Source of the DNA: Pseudobutyrivibrio sp. MD2005
GTDB lineage: Bacteria; Bacillota; Clostridia; Lachnospirales; Lachnospiraceae
Direction of reading: 5' to 3'
Assembly (NCBI RefSeq): GCF_000621865.1
Contig: NZ_KK211359.1
Location: forward strand, 154,592 to 218,591
Length of the DNA stretch: 64,000 nucleotides
Shown here one piece after another: positions 24,504 through 32,976 of this stretch. The notes below the pieces were generated by a model that was not told the origin of the DNA, ran no database searches, and worked only from the letters and a program-made list of their open reading frames with translations. Positions within the stretch are counted from its first letter, which is position 1; every line of letters begins with the position of its first letter. A program made the position numbers and the translations under genes.

Positions 24504-25671
24504 AAAGATTAGCGAGATTAAATTTTCTTGTGTATTCATTTGGATATAGCTGATTAGTTTTAGATGTAAGGATTGCATTATAAATATTACTTGAAAAAAT
24601 ATCCTGTTTATCGATGATTTCTGTAGGCTTGGTAATAAGAGGAACTGATGATTTCTCTTTAATTTCACCAAGTAATCTGGCGCCGTTTTTACTAAAACCT
24701 AACATTCGTATATACGATATATAATCTACAGCTTTTGCTTTTTCAAAATCTTCGGTGGTTATATCTAAAAGGATGTGAGATAGCACTCGGCTAACCCGTG
24801 ATCTATTAATGTTTTTTGTTTTGATTAGATCACAAAAGCTATTAAAGTCTACATATTCACTCAAGTTATTTCTGATTCTATCTGCAAGGTCAGCACTACA
24901 GTCTAAATACCTTTCATAATCATTAATTGAAAGTAGCTTATAATGGAGCATTTGAGACACATCATCTGCATCAATATATGTTGCGTTTGAATATACGGGG
25001 GCTGCATCGGTTGGAATTGAAGATATTTTTTCTCCCTTTCTTAGAGCTGCCCTTATAGCTGTAGCAGAGCTAATTTCACCAGTTAGATTCTCATCATTAT
25101 AATCATTTCCCTGTCTTTTTATTATTGCAATATCTAATGGGAGATTATTCTCATAGATATAACGACAGTATTCAAGCCCTAAGATATTGTTAGGATTGCT
25201 AATAATATCTGATGGGATGTGCTTTGAAAGTGCGTCAGCCCGGGCTTCTGCAAAGGAGATGCCATTTGACTTAGCTTCATTAATTTCGGAATCTAGTTCA
25301 CCTGATTTTTCCAGTTCCACTAGCTTTTTGGCTGAGGATTTAAATAGCTTAGCATCATCGGTTTCAGCACCAAATAGTATCGTATTTACGATACCTGTAC
25401 TGGCTAAAAGCTGTACACCGGCTGATGCAAATTCTCTGGCTGAAGAAGTTGCAAAAATAGTAGGGATTTCAAGTATGATATCAGCACCACATCTTAGAGC
25501 TGCTTCAGCCCTGGTATATTTATCAAAACAGGCGATTTCACCTCGTTGAGTAAAGCTTCCGGACATAGCGACTACGACAGCATCAGCTCCAAGAACATCT
25601 TTTGCATAATCTATTTGTAGCTTATGTCCATTATGAAAAGGATTGTATTCTGCAACAATTCCAACAATCAT
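24502..25671 (-). CDS. tmcAL: tRNA(Met) cytidine acetate ligase
   Basis: Activates acetate with ATP and acetylates the wobble cytidine of elongator tRNA-Met (function established for the Bacillus YlbM protein). It has 389 residues. The N-terminal nucleotidyltransferase fold shows GIVAEYNPFHNGHKLQ with an HxGH-type motif, then MSGSFTQRGE and AALRCGADIILEIP. AGGAG lies 5-6 bases upstream of the start. It is monocistronic on the minus strand, with its own promoter. Confidence 0.93.
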   Translation of the reverse strand: MIVGIVAEYNPFHNGHKLQIDYAKDVLGADAVVVAMSGSFTQRGEIACFDKYTRAEAALRCGADIILEIPTIFATSSAREFASAGVQLLASTGIVNTILFGAETDDAKLFKSSAKKLVELEKSGELDSEINEAKSNGISFAEARADALSKHIPSDIISNPNNILGLEYCRYIYENNLPLDIAIIKRQGNDYNDENLTGEISSATAIRAALRKGEKISSIPTDAAPVYSNATYIDADDVSQMLHYKLLSINDYERYLDCSADLADRIRNNLSEYVDFNSFCDLIKTKNINRSRVSRVLSHILLDITTEDFEKAKAVDYISYIRMLGFSKNGARLLGEIKEKSSVPLITKPTEIIDKQDIFSSNIYNAILTSKTNQLYPNEYTRKFNLANL

Positions 25672-25728
25672 CTTAATTCTCCTAAAGTATGTTTGCGCTT
25701 ATAAGATTTTTCCGATAAGACTAACAAT

Positions 25729-25757
25729 ATAATACACGTATTTTTAGATTTGCTCAA
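25729..25757 (-). promoter_or_regulatory. Promoter of tmcAL
   Basis: On the minus strand: TTGAGC (plus 25752-25757), 17 bases, TATTAT (plus 25729-25734). Confidence 0.55.
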
Positions 25758-25785
25758 ATTAAATTGTGAAAAAGTCTAAATATTC

Positions 25786-25815
25786 TTGAAATAGTGTGAC
25801 AACTTAAATTATAAT
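25786..25815 (+). promoter_or_regulatory. Promoter of the 7TM / HD-GYP gene pair
   Basis: TTGAAA (25786-25791), 18 bases, TATAAT (25810-25815). It is divergent from the tmcAL promoter. Confidence 0.6.
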
Positions 25816-25854
25816 GAGCATAATGGGGAGGATGCAAGAATGAAGAGGTAGCAA

Positions 25855-26868
25855 ATGATATATTTGATATGTTTTTGTATTGCATTGCTTTTGCTTTTAG
25901 TTGTATTGGGAAATGGGAAAATTAATAACAATAATATTATTCTAATGTGTATTATTGTTGCTGTAAGTAATGGTGGCTATTTTGCCCTTGCAATTTCTAG
26001 TAATTTGCAGGAAGCCATATTAGCTAATACTATTAGCTATGTTCTTGGAATTTTTTCGCCAATTATAATACTATTTACGATATGTGATGTTTGTCGAGTA
26101 CAAGTATCATCTTATTTGAATGCATTTCTTTTATTTCTACAATCTGTTTTGTACCTCAGCATTTGTACTGTTGGTCACAATGATTTCTTCTATAAAACAG
26201 TTGAGTTTCACACAACAGATAAATTTTCATATCTAACCAAGACTTATGGTATAGGGCATACTTTATACTTGATTTCTCTTTTGATTTATACATTGGCAGG
26301 AATGGCTGTTGCAATCGTATCACTTAGTAGAAAAACAATTGTCAGTAGAATTAATGTAGATATCATCCTGTTTGTTTATGTACTATCGGTTGGTGTATAT
26401 CTTGTGGAGAGGTTTTTGAAACTAAGGATAGAGTTAATGCCTATCTTTTCTACGGCTACTATTGGAATCATGCTGATTCCTTTGATTAAAGTCTATTCAT
26501 ATTCTGTGTACAACAATCAGGTTTTCTTTGAGTCTGAGATGAAGAGCAAGGCTTGCTTTATTATTAAGAAAAATCTCAAATATATGGGATGTAACGAGCA
26601 TGCTGTTTATCTGTTTCCGGAGCTTAAAAATTGGGAGCTTGAGAAAAAGATTCCAAGCAATGGAGGTCGATTTAATACATTTTTAAGGCAGCCATTGAAT
26701 AATTATATTAAGGCTGAGGATTATGCTTCTCCTGTTATATCTACCTACAATTATAAAGGAGAAAAGTTTCAGTATGAGATTGGTCCGTTGTTACACAGGA
26801 ATAATACGCTAAAGGGGTTTTATATTCAGGTGCAAAAAATATCAGATGTAAGTGTTGAGCTAAAATAG
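25855..26868 (+). CDS. Seven-helix sensor-like membrane protein with short cytoplasmic PAS-like tail
   Basis: A 337-residue protein. About seven hydrophobic segments fill residues 1-220, in the manner of the N-terminal 7TM regions of some histidine kinases and diguanylate cyclases. The remaining 115 residues are cytoplasmic and could be a PAS-like fold (NTLKGFYIQVQKISD near the end), which is weak evidence. No kinase, GGDEF or HD domain is present. GAGG lies 7 bases upstream of ATG 25855. The next gene encodes an HD-GYP protein 13 bases downstream, so the two probably act together as input and output (inference). Confidence 0.6.
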   Translation: MIYLICFCIALLLLLVVLGNGKINNNNIILMCIIVAVSNGGYFALAISSNLQEAILANTISYVLGIFSPIIILFTICDVCRVQVSSYLNAFLLFLQSVLYLSICTVGHNDFFYKTVEFHTTDKFSYLTKTYGIGHTLYLISLLIYTLAGMAVAIVSLSRKTIVSRINVDIILFVYVLSVGVYLVERFLKLRIELMPIFSTATIGIMLIPLIKVYSYSVYNNQVFFESEMKSKACFIIKKNLKYMGCNEHAVYLFPELKNWELEKKIPSNGGRFNTFLRQPLNNYIKAEDYASPVISTYNYKGEKFQYEIGPLLHRNNTLKGFYIQVQKISDVSVELK

Positions 26869-26881
26869 AAAAGGTGTTTTT

Positions 26882-28708
26882 ATGAAGGGGAAAGTCGCAT
26901 CTATTTTGATGTACACAATTGAAAATATAGTTAGAATAGCTGTGGTTTTTGTGCTGGCTCTGACACTTGTAATTATGATGATTGCAATTTTTGATGATAG
27001 TACTGAGTCAGAGGCAAATATTGGCAGGTTTAATACCTATACACTTGATAAGGGGTGGACTCTGCAAACAAATGGGGATAGTAAAGTTGTTGATTTGCCT
27101 TTAACAATTGATGGTGTAGATGAAACGCTTATAACTAACACTTTACCAGATGATTTAACAAATGGTATGAGTTTGATGTTTAGGGCCTCTTTTGAAGGTG
27201 TAAAGATTTATATTGATGGGAAACTAAGAGAGGAATACACATCAGAATCTTTAGATGGCATTGGCTATAATATTCCCAGCGCTTATATCGTAGTTGATAT
27301 GGATAAGGCTGACGCGGGTAAGGAAATAGCTATTGATATTGAATTTAAAGAATCCAACAGTATTAGCGAAGTAAAGCTTAGCTATGGAAATAATGTCTGG
27401 TTCGATATTATTAAAGATGATATTATTGTTAACTTTTCAGCGGTATTTACCTTAGTTCTTGGTGTGGCTTTGTATTTTGCTGCTGTAACAATTTCTTTAA
27501 TTATTTCGGATGGTTCTTTTAAAGCTGATGCTCCAAGACTTCTGGGATTATTGATGGTGGATATTGCCCTTTGGATAATATCAGAATCGAAGCTTAGACA
27601 GTTTGTATTTAAAAGAGCTTCCATGTCGATTATGTTTTCGTATATTTTGGTGGAGTTGATTTGTGTTCTTTCATGCATGTATTTTGATGAGGTTCAGCAT
27701 CGCATTCACCATAAATCCTATCTAGTGCTTGAATCTGTGTCACTTGCTCAATTGTTTGCCTGCATAATAATGCACACCACAGGTGGACCTGAATTCCGTG
27801 ACACACTTGTTTTTGCGCTGATTGTAAGTGGCATCTGTGCGTTAGTAACTGTGATAAATATTATTATCGATATTAAAAATGGGGCATTTGTAAAATATTC
27901 GATTATTATGGCGGGAATGATTTTCTTTATTGTTCTTGCTGTTTGTGAGCTTATTGGATTTATCACGAATCAATTTCATGTTTTCGGAGTTGAGATGGGC
28001 GTTGCATTACTAATTCTTACGGCCTGCACTGTTATCCAGAATATTCATGATGAAGTTTCTAATTTTAAGCAGCGTGAAGAAAACAACACAGCTATGACTA
28101 TCAATACAATCCTCACCATTGCAAGTACTATTGATGCAAAGGATGGATATACTGGTGGTCATTCACAAAGAGTTGGACAATATGCTGAGCGATTAGCCAG
28201 AGAAATGGCTGCGGATTACGATTTTACAGAAGAAGATATTCGAAGAATTCGTTATATCGGCCTTGTGCATGATATTGGAAAAATTGGTGTGCCAGATAAT
28301 GTTTTAAATAAAGCTGGCAAGCTTACTGATGAAGAATTTGATGCTATGAAACAACATACTGTCATCGGCTACGAAATAATGAAATCTATGGGAAATAGCA
28401 TCGAAGGATTGTTAGGAGGAATAAGGCATCATCATGAACGATTTGACGGAAGCGGTTATCCTGACCATTTGGCAGATGCTGAAATACCTCTTGAGGCAAG
28501 GATTATTGCAATTGCTGATTCTTACGATGCTATGACTACCAACCGAGTTTACCGTCGAAGGCTTACTGATGAGCAGGTTAAAGAGGAGCTAATAAAAGGA
28601 GCTGGCACACAATTTGACCCTGCGTTAGTTGAAATTTTTATTGGACTGTTGGATGAGAAGATTTTTGAGCCTCCTGTACCTTCAGAAATACCAGAAATGT
28701 CCCATTAG
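26882..28708 (+). CDS. Membrane HD-GYP domain protein (probable cyclic-di-GMP phosphodiesterase)
   Basis: A 608-residue signalling protein. One membrane helix (about 14-36) is followed by an exported domain of about 140 residues and seven helices (about 182-390), a 7TM-DISM-like layout. The cytoplasmic HD-GYP domain covers about 405-590: GGHSQRVG (H427), LVHDIGKIG (H463, D464), HHHERFDGSGYPD with the GYP signature at 525-527, and IIAIADSYDAMTTNR. All metal-binding and signature residues are present, so activity on c-di-GMP is expected by family knowledge. The exported domain may bind a carbohydrate ligand, as in other DISM proteins (inference). Confidence 0.88.
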   Translation: MKGKVASILMYTIENIVRIAVVFVLALTLVIMMIAIFDDSTESEANIGRFNTYTLDKGWTLQTNGDSKVVDLPLTIDGVDETLITNTLPDDLTNGMSLMFRASFEGVKIYIDGKLREEYTSESLDGIGYNIPSAYIVVDMDKADAGKEIAIDIEFKESNSISEVKLSYGNNVWFDIIKDDIIVNFSAVFTLVLGVALYFAAVTISLIISDGSFKADAPRLLGLLMVDIALWIISESKLRQFVFKRASMSIMFSYILVELICVLSCMYFDEVQHRIHHKSYLVLESVSLAQLFACIIMHTTGGPEFRDTLVFALIVSGICALVTVINIIIDIKNGAFVKYSIIMAGMIFFIVLAVCELIGFITNQFHVFGVEMGVALLILTACTVIQNIHDEVSNFKQREENNTAMTINTILTIASTIDAKDGYTGGHSQRVGQYAERLAREMAADYDFTEEDIRRIRYIGLVHDIGKIGVPDNVLNKAGKLTDEEFDAMKQHTVIGYEIMKSMGNSIEGLLGGIRHHHERFDGSGYPDHLADAEIPLEARIIAIADSYDAMTTNRVYRRRLTDEQVKEELIKGAGTQFDPALVEIFIGLLDEKIFEPPVPSEIPEMSH

Positions 28709-28731
28709 ATGGTGGTATCTTTTTAAAATTG

Positions 28732-28740
28732 TGATATACT
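28732..28740 (+). promoter_or_regulatory. Extended -10 promoter of ackA
   Basis: TGA directly before TATACT (28735-28740) forms an extended -10. No good -35 is visible. The leader is about 55 bases long. Confidence 0.45.
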
Positions 28741-28798
28741 TTAAAAGTTGAATAATGATTTAAAGAAAGAAATATAAATTTAGGAGGAAATTACAAAT

Positions 28799-29995
28799 AT
28801 GAAGATTTTAGTTATCAACTGTGGTAGCTCATCACTTAAGTATCAGGTTATTGATTCTGAGAGTGAGCAGGTACTCTGCAAAGGTCTTTGCGAGAGAATT
28901 GGTATTGATGGTCGTATCGTATATCAGAAGGCTGGCCTTGATAAGGAAATCACTGATATTGCAATGCCTACACACAAAGAGGCTGTTGCTGCTGTAATCA
29001 ATGCTATTACAAATGACAAGACAGGCGCTATCGCATCCCTTGATGAAATCGATGCTGTAGGTCACAGAGTCGTACACGGTGGTGAGAAGTTTGCTGCTTC
29101 AGCACTTATCACAGATGAGATGATTAAGGTAGTTGAGGAGTGTAACGATCTTGCACCTCTTCACAACCCAGCTAATATCATTGGTATTAATGCTTGTCGT
29201 GAGCTTATGCCAGGTAAGCCTCAGGTTGGTGTTTTTGATACAGCTTTCCATCAGACAATGCCTAAGGAAGCTTACATGTATGCAGTTCCTTACAAGTACT
29301 ATGAGCAGTACGGCGTTCGTCGTTATGGTTTCCACGGAACAAGCCACAGCTATGTATCAAAGCGTGTTGCTGAGATGGATGGATGTGATCTTAAGAATTC
29401 AAAGATTATCGTTTGCCACATCGGTAACGGAGCTAGCTGCTGTGCAGTTTTAAATGGTGAGTCTGTTGATACTTCAATGGGTCTTTCTCCACTTGAAGGT
29501 CTTGTTATGGGTACACGTTCAGGTGATATCGATCCTTCTGCTGTTGAGTTCATGGCTAAGAAGGAAGGTCTTGATTTCGCAGGCGTTATGAATGTACTTA
29601 ACAAGGAGTCTGGAGCACTTGGTATTTCAGGTATTTCTTCAGATTTCCGTGACCTTATTGCAGCTTCAGCAGAAGGCAATGAGAGAGCAAAGCTTGCTAT
29701 GGATATGATTGCTTACCGTATCGCTAAGTATGTTGGCGCTTACGCAGCTGCTATGAACGGTGTAGATATCATCTGCTTCACAGCTGGACTTGGAGAGAAC
29801 AATGCAGGTCTTAGAAAGGCTGTTTGTGATCACCTTGGATTCATGGGCGTTGAGCTTGATGATGCTAGAAACGATGTAGCAGGAGAGGAAAGACTTGTTT
29901 CTTCTGACTCTTCAAAGGTTAAGGTATATGTTGTACCTACAAACGAAGAAGTTATGATTGCTAGAGATACAGCTGAAATCGTAGCTGGCAAATAA
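28799..29995 (+). CDS. ackA: Acetate kinase
   Basis: Interconverts acetyl phosphate and ADP with acetate and ATP, the substrate-level ATP step of acetate fermentation. It has 398 residues. N-terminal ILVINCGSSSLKYQ, central RRYGFHGTSH and C-terminal FTAGLGENNAGLRK are the three family blocks. AGGAGG precedes ATG 28799. No phosphotransacetylase gene is adjacent, whereas pta-ackA pairs are common in Firmicutes. Confidence 0.98.
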   Translation: MKILVINCGSSSLKYQVIDSESEQVLCKGLCERIGIDGRIVYQKAGLDKEITDIAMPTHKEAVAAVINAITNDKTGAIASLDEIDAVGHRVVHGGEKFAASALITDEMIKVVEECNDLAPLHNPANIIGINACRELMPGKPQVGVFDTAFHQTMPKEAYMYAVPYKYYEQYGVRRYGFHGTSHSYVSKRVAEMDGCDLKNSKIIVCHIGNGASCCAVLNGESVDTSMGLSPLEGLVMGTRSGDIDPSAVEFMAKKEGLDFAGVMNVLNKESGALGISGISSDFRDLIAASAEGNERAKLAMDMIAYRIAKYVGAYAAAMNGVDIICFTAGLGENNAGLRKAVCDHLGFMGVELDDARNDVAGEERLVSSDSSKVKVYVVPTNEEVMIARDTAEIVAGK

Positions 29996-30029
29996 TTTAA
30001 AATATAGTGTTAAAAATTAAAGAAAATGT

Positions 30030-30058
30030 TTGACAACTATATTTATGCTATGTATAAT
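30030..30058 (+). promoter_or_regulatory. Promoter of yceD-rpmF
   Basis: A perfect pair: TTGACA (30030-30035), 17 bases, TATAAT (30053-30058). Confidence 0.8.
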
Positions 30059-30084
30059 TGACAAAGTGTGGATAGGAGATATTT

Positions 30085-30615
30085 ATGAAGATTTCTATTA
30101 AGGATGTTACTTCATTAGCTGATCAAAATAAGAAGTTCGCAGGTTCATGCGATATTAAAGATTTTTCTTATCTTGGCAGTGAGTTTTCTATCAATCACAT
30201 AGAGCCATTTGAAGTAGTTTTATCTATGATTGGAAATGGCAAGCTTCATATCACATTCAACACTGAATGTACAATCTCAGGTGCTTGTGATAGATGCTTG
30301 ACAGAAGTTACTTTCAAGGTTCCTGTTTCTGTTGATGAAACCATTCAGGTTTCTGATGGAGAAGTGGTTCCTGATGAGGAACTTGGTCCTTACTCATTTA
30401 TTGATGGCGAGGACATTATTGTAGATGAGCTAATTTTAAACGAGATCTTAGTGAATTTCCCGGCAAAGATATTGTGCCAGGATGACTGCAAGGGCATTTG
30501 CCCAGTTTGCGGAAAGAATCGTAACATTGAAGCTTGCGGCTGCGATGATACAGTTTTAGATCCTAGAATGGCACAATTTTTAGATGTCTTTAATAGCTTT
30601 AAGGAGGTGAAATAG
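30085..30615 (+). CDS. yceD: DUF177 / YceD family protein
   Basis: A 176-residue protein of the family encoded next to rpmF in most bacteria and linked to 23S rRNA accumulation in some. The middle contains CTISGACDRCL; the C-terminus has a likely zinc site, CQDDCKGICPVCG followed by CGC. It overlaps nothing and is followed after one base by rpmF, whose ribosome-binding site (AAGGAGG) lies in its last codons. Confidence 0.92.
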   Translation: MKISIKDVTSLADQNKKFAGSCDIKDFSYLGSEFSINHIEPFEVVLSMIGNGKLHITFNTECTISGACDRCLTEVTFKVPVSVDETIQVSDGEVVPDEELGPYSFIDGEDIIVDELILNEILVNFPAKILCQDDCKGICPVCGKNRNIEACGCDDTVLDPRMAQFLDVFNSFKEVK

Positions 30616-30616
30616 C

Positions 30617-30796
30617 ATGTCTATTTGTCCAAAGAACAAATCTTCTAAGGGAAGAAGAGATAAAAGAAGAGCAAATTGGAAGATGAGCAACCCTACTCTT
30701 GTTAAGTGCAGCAAGTGCGGCGAGCTTATGGTTCCACACAGAGTTTGCAAGAACTGTGGTTCATACAACAAAAAAGAAATCATTACAGTTGACTAA
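30617..30796 (+). CDS. rpmF: 50S ribosomal protein L32
   Basis: A 59-residue protein starting MSICPKNKSSKGRRDKRR. It has a zinc ribbon formed by CSKC and CKNC. The basic N-terminus is followed by RRANWKM, which is typical of L32. AAGGAGGTGA lies upstream with good spacing. The zinc-binding (C+) form is present, which is the common form in clostridia. The gene is translationally close to yceD. Confidence 0.96.
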   Translation: MSICPKNKSSKGRRDKRRANWKMSNPTLVKCSKCGELMVPHRVCKNCGSYNKKEIITVD

Positions 30797-30810
30797 TTAG
30801 TTTGATTTCT

Positions 30811-30846
30811 AAATCCTCTCGTTTGTAAAAGCGGGAGGATTTTTTA
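30811..30846 (+). terminator. Terminator after rpmF
   Basis: Stem AATCCTCTCG / CGGGAGGATT with loop TTTGTAAAAG, then TTTTTT. It separates rpmF from plsX. Confidence 0.85.
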
Positions 30847-30847
30847 T

Positions 30848-30876
30848 TTGTATTTTTTTTGTAATTAAAGTATACT
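30848..30876 (+). promoter_or_regulatory. Promoter of plsX-acpP
   Basis: TTGTAT (30848-30853), 17 bases, TATACT (30871-30876). It begins two bases after the rpmF terminator T-run. Confidence 0.6.
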
Positions 30877-30906
30877 TTTTAGGGTATATGTATGAAAGGA
30901 ATTGTT

Positions 30907-31932
30907 ATGAGTGATAATATAATTGTTGCTTTAGATGCAATGGGCGGAGACAACGCGCCTACTGAAATGGTTAAGGGCGCAGTTGATGCAGTTAGTGCAA
31001 ATAAAAATATTAAGGTAATCCTTGTAGGTAAGGAAGATGTCATCAAAGATGAGCTTAAGGCTTATCCATCTTACCCACAGGAACAGATTTCAATAAAGAA
31101 TGCTACAGAGGTTATCGAGACAGCGGAGCATCCAGTTGCAGCCATTAAAAAGAAAAAGGATTCTTCTATGGTTGTTGGTCTTCATCTTGTTAAGGATGAT
31201 GAGGCAGATGCATTTGTTTCAGCTGGTAATTCAGGAGCGCTTCTTACAGGTGGTCTTGGTATTGTAGGTCGTATCAGAGGTATCGAGCGTGCACCATTTG
31301 GTACACTTTTTCCAGTTAAGACTGGCGTTTCAATCCTTGTAGATACAGGAGCTAATGTAGATTGCAGAGCTAGCCATTTAGTTCAGTTCGCAAAAATGGG
31401 AAGCATCTACATGGAAAAGGTTGTAGGAATTAAGAATCCTCGTGTCGCTTTAGTTAATGTTGGCGCTGAAGAGGAAAAGGGTAATGCTTTAGTTAAAGAG
31501 ACAATGCCTCTTCTTAAGGAATGCAAAGATATCAATTTTATCGGAAGTATCGAAGCTAGAAACATTCCTAACGGTGATGCGGATGTTATTGTCTGCGATG
31601 GTTTTGTTGGAAATGTAATCATAAAATTATACGAAGGTTTGGCAGGCACTCTTATTTCTGTAATTAAGGGTGGCTTAATGAGTACTCTTCGTTCAAAGAT
31701 TGGTGCTGCTTTAGCACTTCCTGCTTTAAAGAGTACACTTAAGACATTTGACGCTACTCAGTACGGCGGAGCTCCTCTTTTAGGTTTAAAGGGGCTTGTT
31801 GTTAAGACTCACGGTAGCGCAAAAGCTGTCGAAGTTAAGAACACTATCTTCCAGTGTGTAACTTTCAAAGAGCAGCAGATTAACGAGCTTATTCGAGATA
31901 ATATTGTAATAGAGAAGAAAAAGGAGGACTAA
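30907..31932 (+). CDS. plsX: Phosphate acyltransferase PlsX
   Basis: Makes acyl phosphate from acyl-ACP for phospholipid synthesis, feeding PlsY (encoded at 51327). It has 341 residues starting MSDNIIVALDAMGGDNAP, the family N-terminus. ATG 30907 has AAAGGA 6-7 bases upstream; ATG 30892 gives five extra residues and is less likely. NSGALLTGGLGIVGRI and VCDGFVGNVIIKLYEG are conserved. It is followed directly by acpP. Confidence 0.95.
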   Translation: MSDNIIVALDAMGGDNAPTEMVKGAVDAVSANKNIKVILVGKEDVIKDELKAYPSYPQEQISIKNATEVIETAEHPVAAIKKKKDSSMVVGLHLVKDDEADAFVSAGNSGALLTGGLGIVGRIRGIERAPFGTLFPVKTGVSILVDTGANVDCRASHLVQFAKMGSIYMEKVVGIKNPRVALVNVGAEEEKGNALVKETMPLLKECKDINFIGSIEARNIPNGDADVIVCDGFVGNVIIKLYEGLAGTLISVIKGGLMSTLRSKIGAALALPALKSTLKTFDATQYGGAPLLGLKGLVVKTHGSAKAVEVKNTIFQCVTFKEQQINELIRDNIVIEKKKED

Positions 31933-31934
31933 AA

Positions 31935-32171
31935 ATGGAATTCGATTTATTAAAAGAAATCATTGCAGAGGTACTTAATGTAGACGCTGCAGAAATTACT
32001 ACTGAGACAACATTTGTTGATGATTTAGGTGCAGATTCTCTTGATGTATTCCAGATTATCATGGGTGTTGAGGAAAAGCTTAACATCGAAGTTGATACAG
32101 AAGCAGCAGAGAAGCTTTCAACTGTTGGTGATGCTGTAGAGCTTATCAAAAAGACAGTTGCAAATAACTAA
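31935..32171 (+). CDS. acpP: Acyl carrier protein
   Basis: A 78-residue acidic carrier of fatty-acid synthesis. The phosphopantetheine site is Ser 35 in LGADSLDVFQ. AAAGGAGG precedes it within the end of plsX. The partner plsX is two bases upstream. Confidence 0.97.
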   Translation: MEFDLLKEIIAEVLNVDAAEITTETTFVDDLGADSLDVFQIIMGVEEKLNIEVDTEAAEKLSTVGDAVELIKKTVANN

Positions 32172-32180
32172 TTGCATACT

Positions 32181-32212
32181 TGAAAGCATCCAGCTTTTAC
32201 TGGGTGCTTTCT
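32181..32212 (+). terminator. Hairpin after acpP
   Basis: Stem GAAAGCATCCAG / CTGGGTGCTTTC with one wobble and loop CTTTTA. The tail (TTAAACTTT) is weak, so it may only attenuate read-through into rnc. Confidence 0.55.
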
Positions 32213-32261
32213 TAAACTTTAGAAGGATGTAACTCATTCTTAATGAAATGGAGAGATACTA

Positions 32262-32966
32262 TTGAACAACGATTTAAAAGAGTTTCAAAAGATTATCGGT
32301 TATGAGTTTAGAGACGAAAGCTTACTAAAGCAGGCACTTACACATAGTTCATATGCTAATGAACATCACATGCCTAAGCTTAGTGACAATGAGAGGCTAG
32401 AATTTTTAGGTGATGCTGTGCTTGAAATTGTTTCTAGTGAGTTTTTGTATCTAAATTATTCTGATTTAAATGAAGGAAAGCTATCTAGGCTTAGAGCTAG
32501 TATTGTATGCGAGCCTACACTTGCTTTTATCTGTAAAGAAATTAATCTAGGAGATTTTGTGCTGCTTTCAAAAGGAGAAGATATGACTGGTGGACGCGAA
32601 AGAAAGTCCATTCTTTCAGATGCTTTCGAGGCAACAATCGGAGCTATTTTCCTTGATGGTGGCATGGAACCTGCCTCAAAATACATTCATCGCTTTGTAT
32701 TAAATGATATTGAACACAAGCAGTTGTTCCATGATAGCAAGACTAGGCTTCAAGAAGTGGTTCAGGCTAATTATAAGGAGCCTCTTACCTACAATCTTAT
32801 TTCTGAGTCAGGACCAGATCATGCTAAGGAATTTAAAGTAGAAGCTGTAGTTGGTGAAAGAGTCTTAGGAACTGGTGTAGGACGCACTAAAAAGGCAGCT
32901 GAGCAGGAAGCTGCCTACGAAGGTCTCATGCGTCTCCACAAGGAAGATTCGATAAAAATAATTTAG
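32262..32966 (+). CDS. rnc: Ribonuclease III
   Basis: Double-strand-specific endonuclease for rRNA and mRNA processing. It has 234 residues. The catalytic signature is NERLEFLGDAVLEIV in the N-terminal domain. The C-terminal dsRNA-binding domain contains TKKAAEQEAAYEGLM. The start is TTG 32262 with GGAGAG about 6 bases upstream; the nearby ATG is out of frame. It precedes smc by 10 bases, a common Firmicute arrangement. Confidence 0.95.
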   Translation: MNNDLKEFQKIIGYEFRDESLLKQALTHSSYANEHHMPKLSDNERLEFLGDAVLEIVSSEFLYLNYSDLNEGKLSRLRASIVCEPTLAFICKEINLGDFVLLSKGEDMTGGRERKSILSDAFEATIGAIFLDGGMEPASKYIHRFVLNDIEHKQLFHDSKTRLQEVVQANYKEPLTYNLISESGPDHAKEFKVEAVVGERVLGTGVGRTKKAAEQEAAYEGLMRLHKEDSIKII

Positions 32967-32976
32967 GGAGAAATAG

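Noticed and set aside
26882-28708. HD-GYP protein as an inactive pseudo-enzyme
   Set aside because: The HD residues and the GYP signature are all present.
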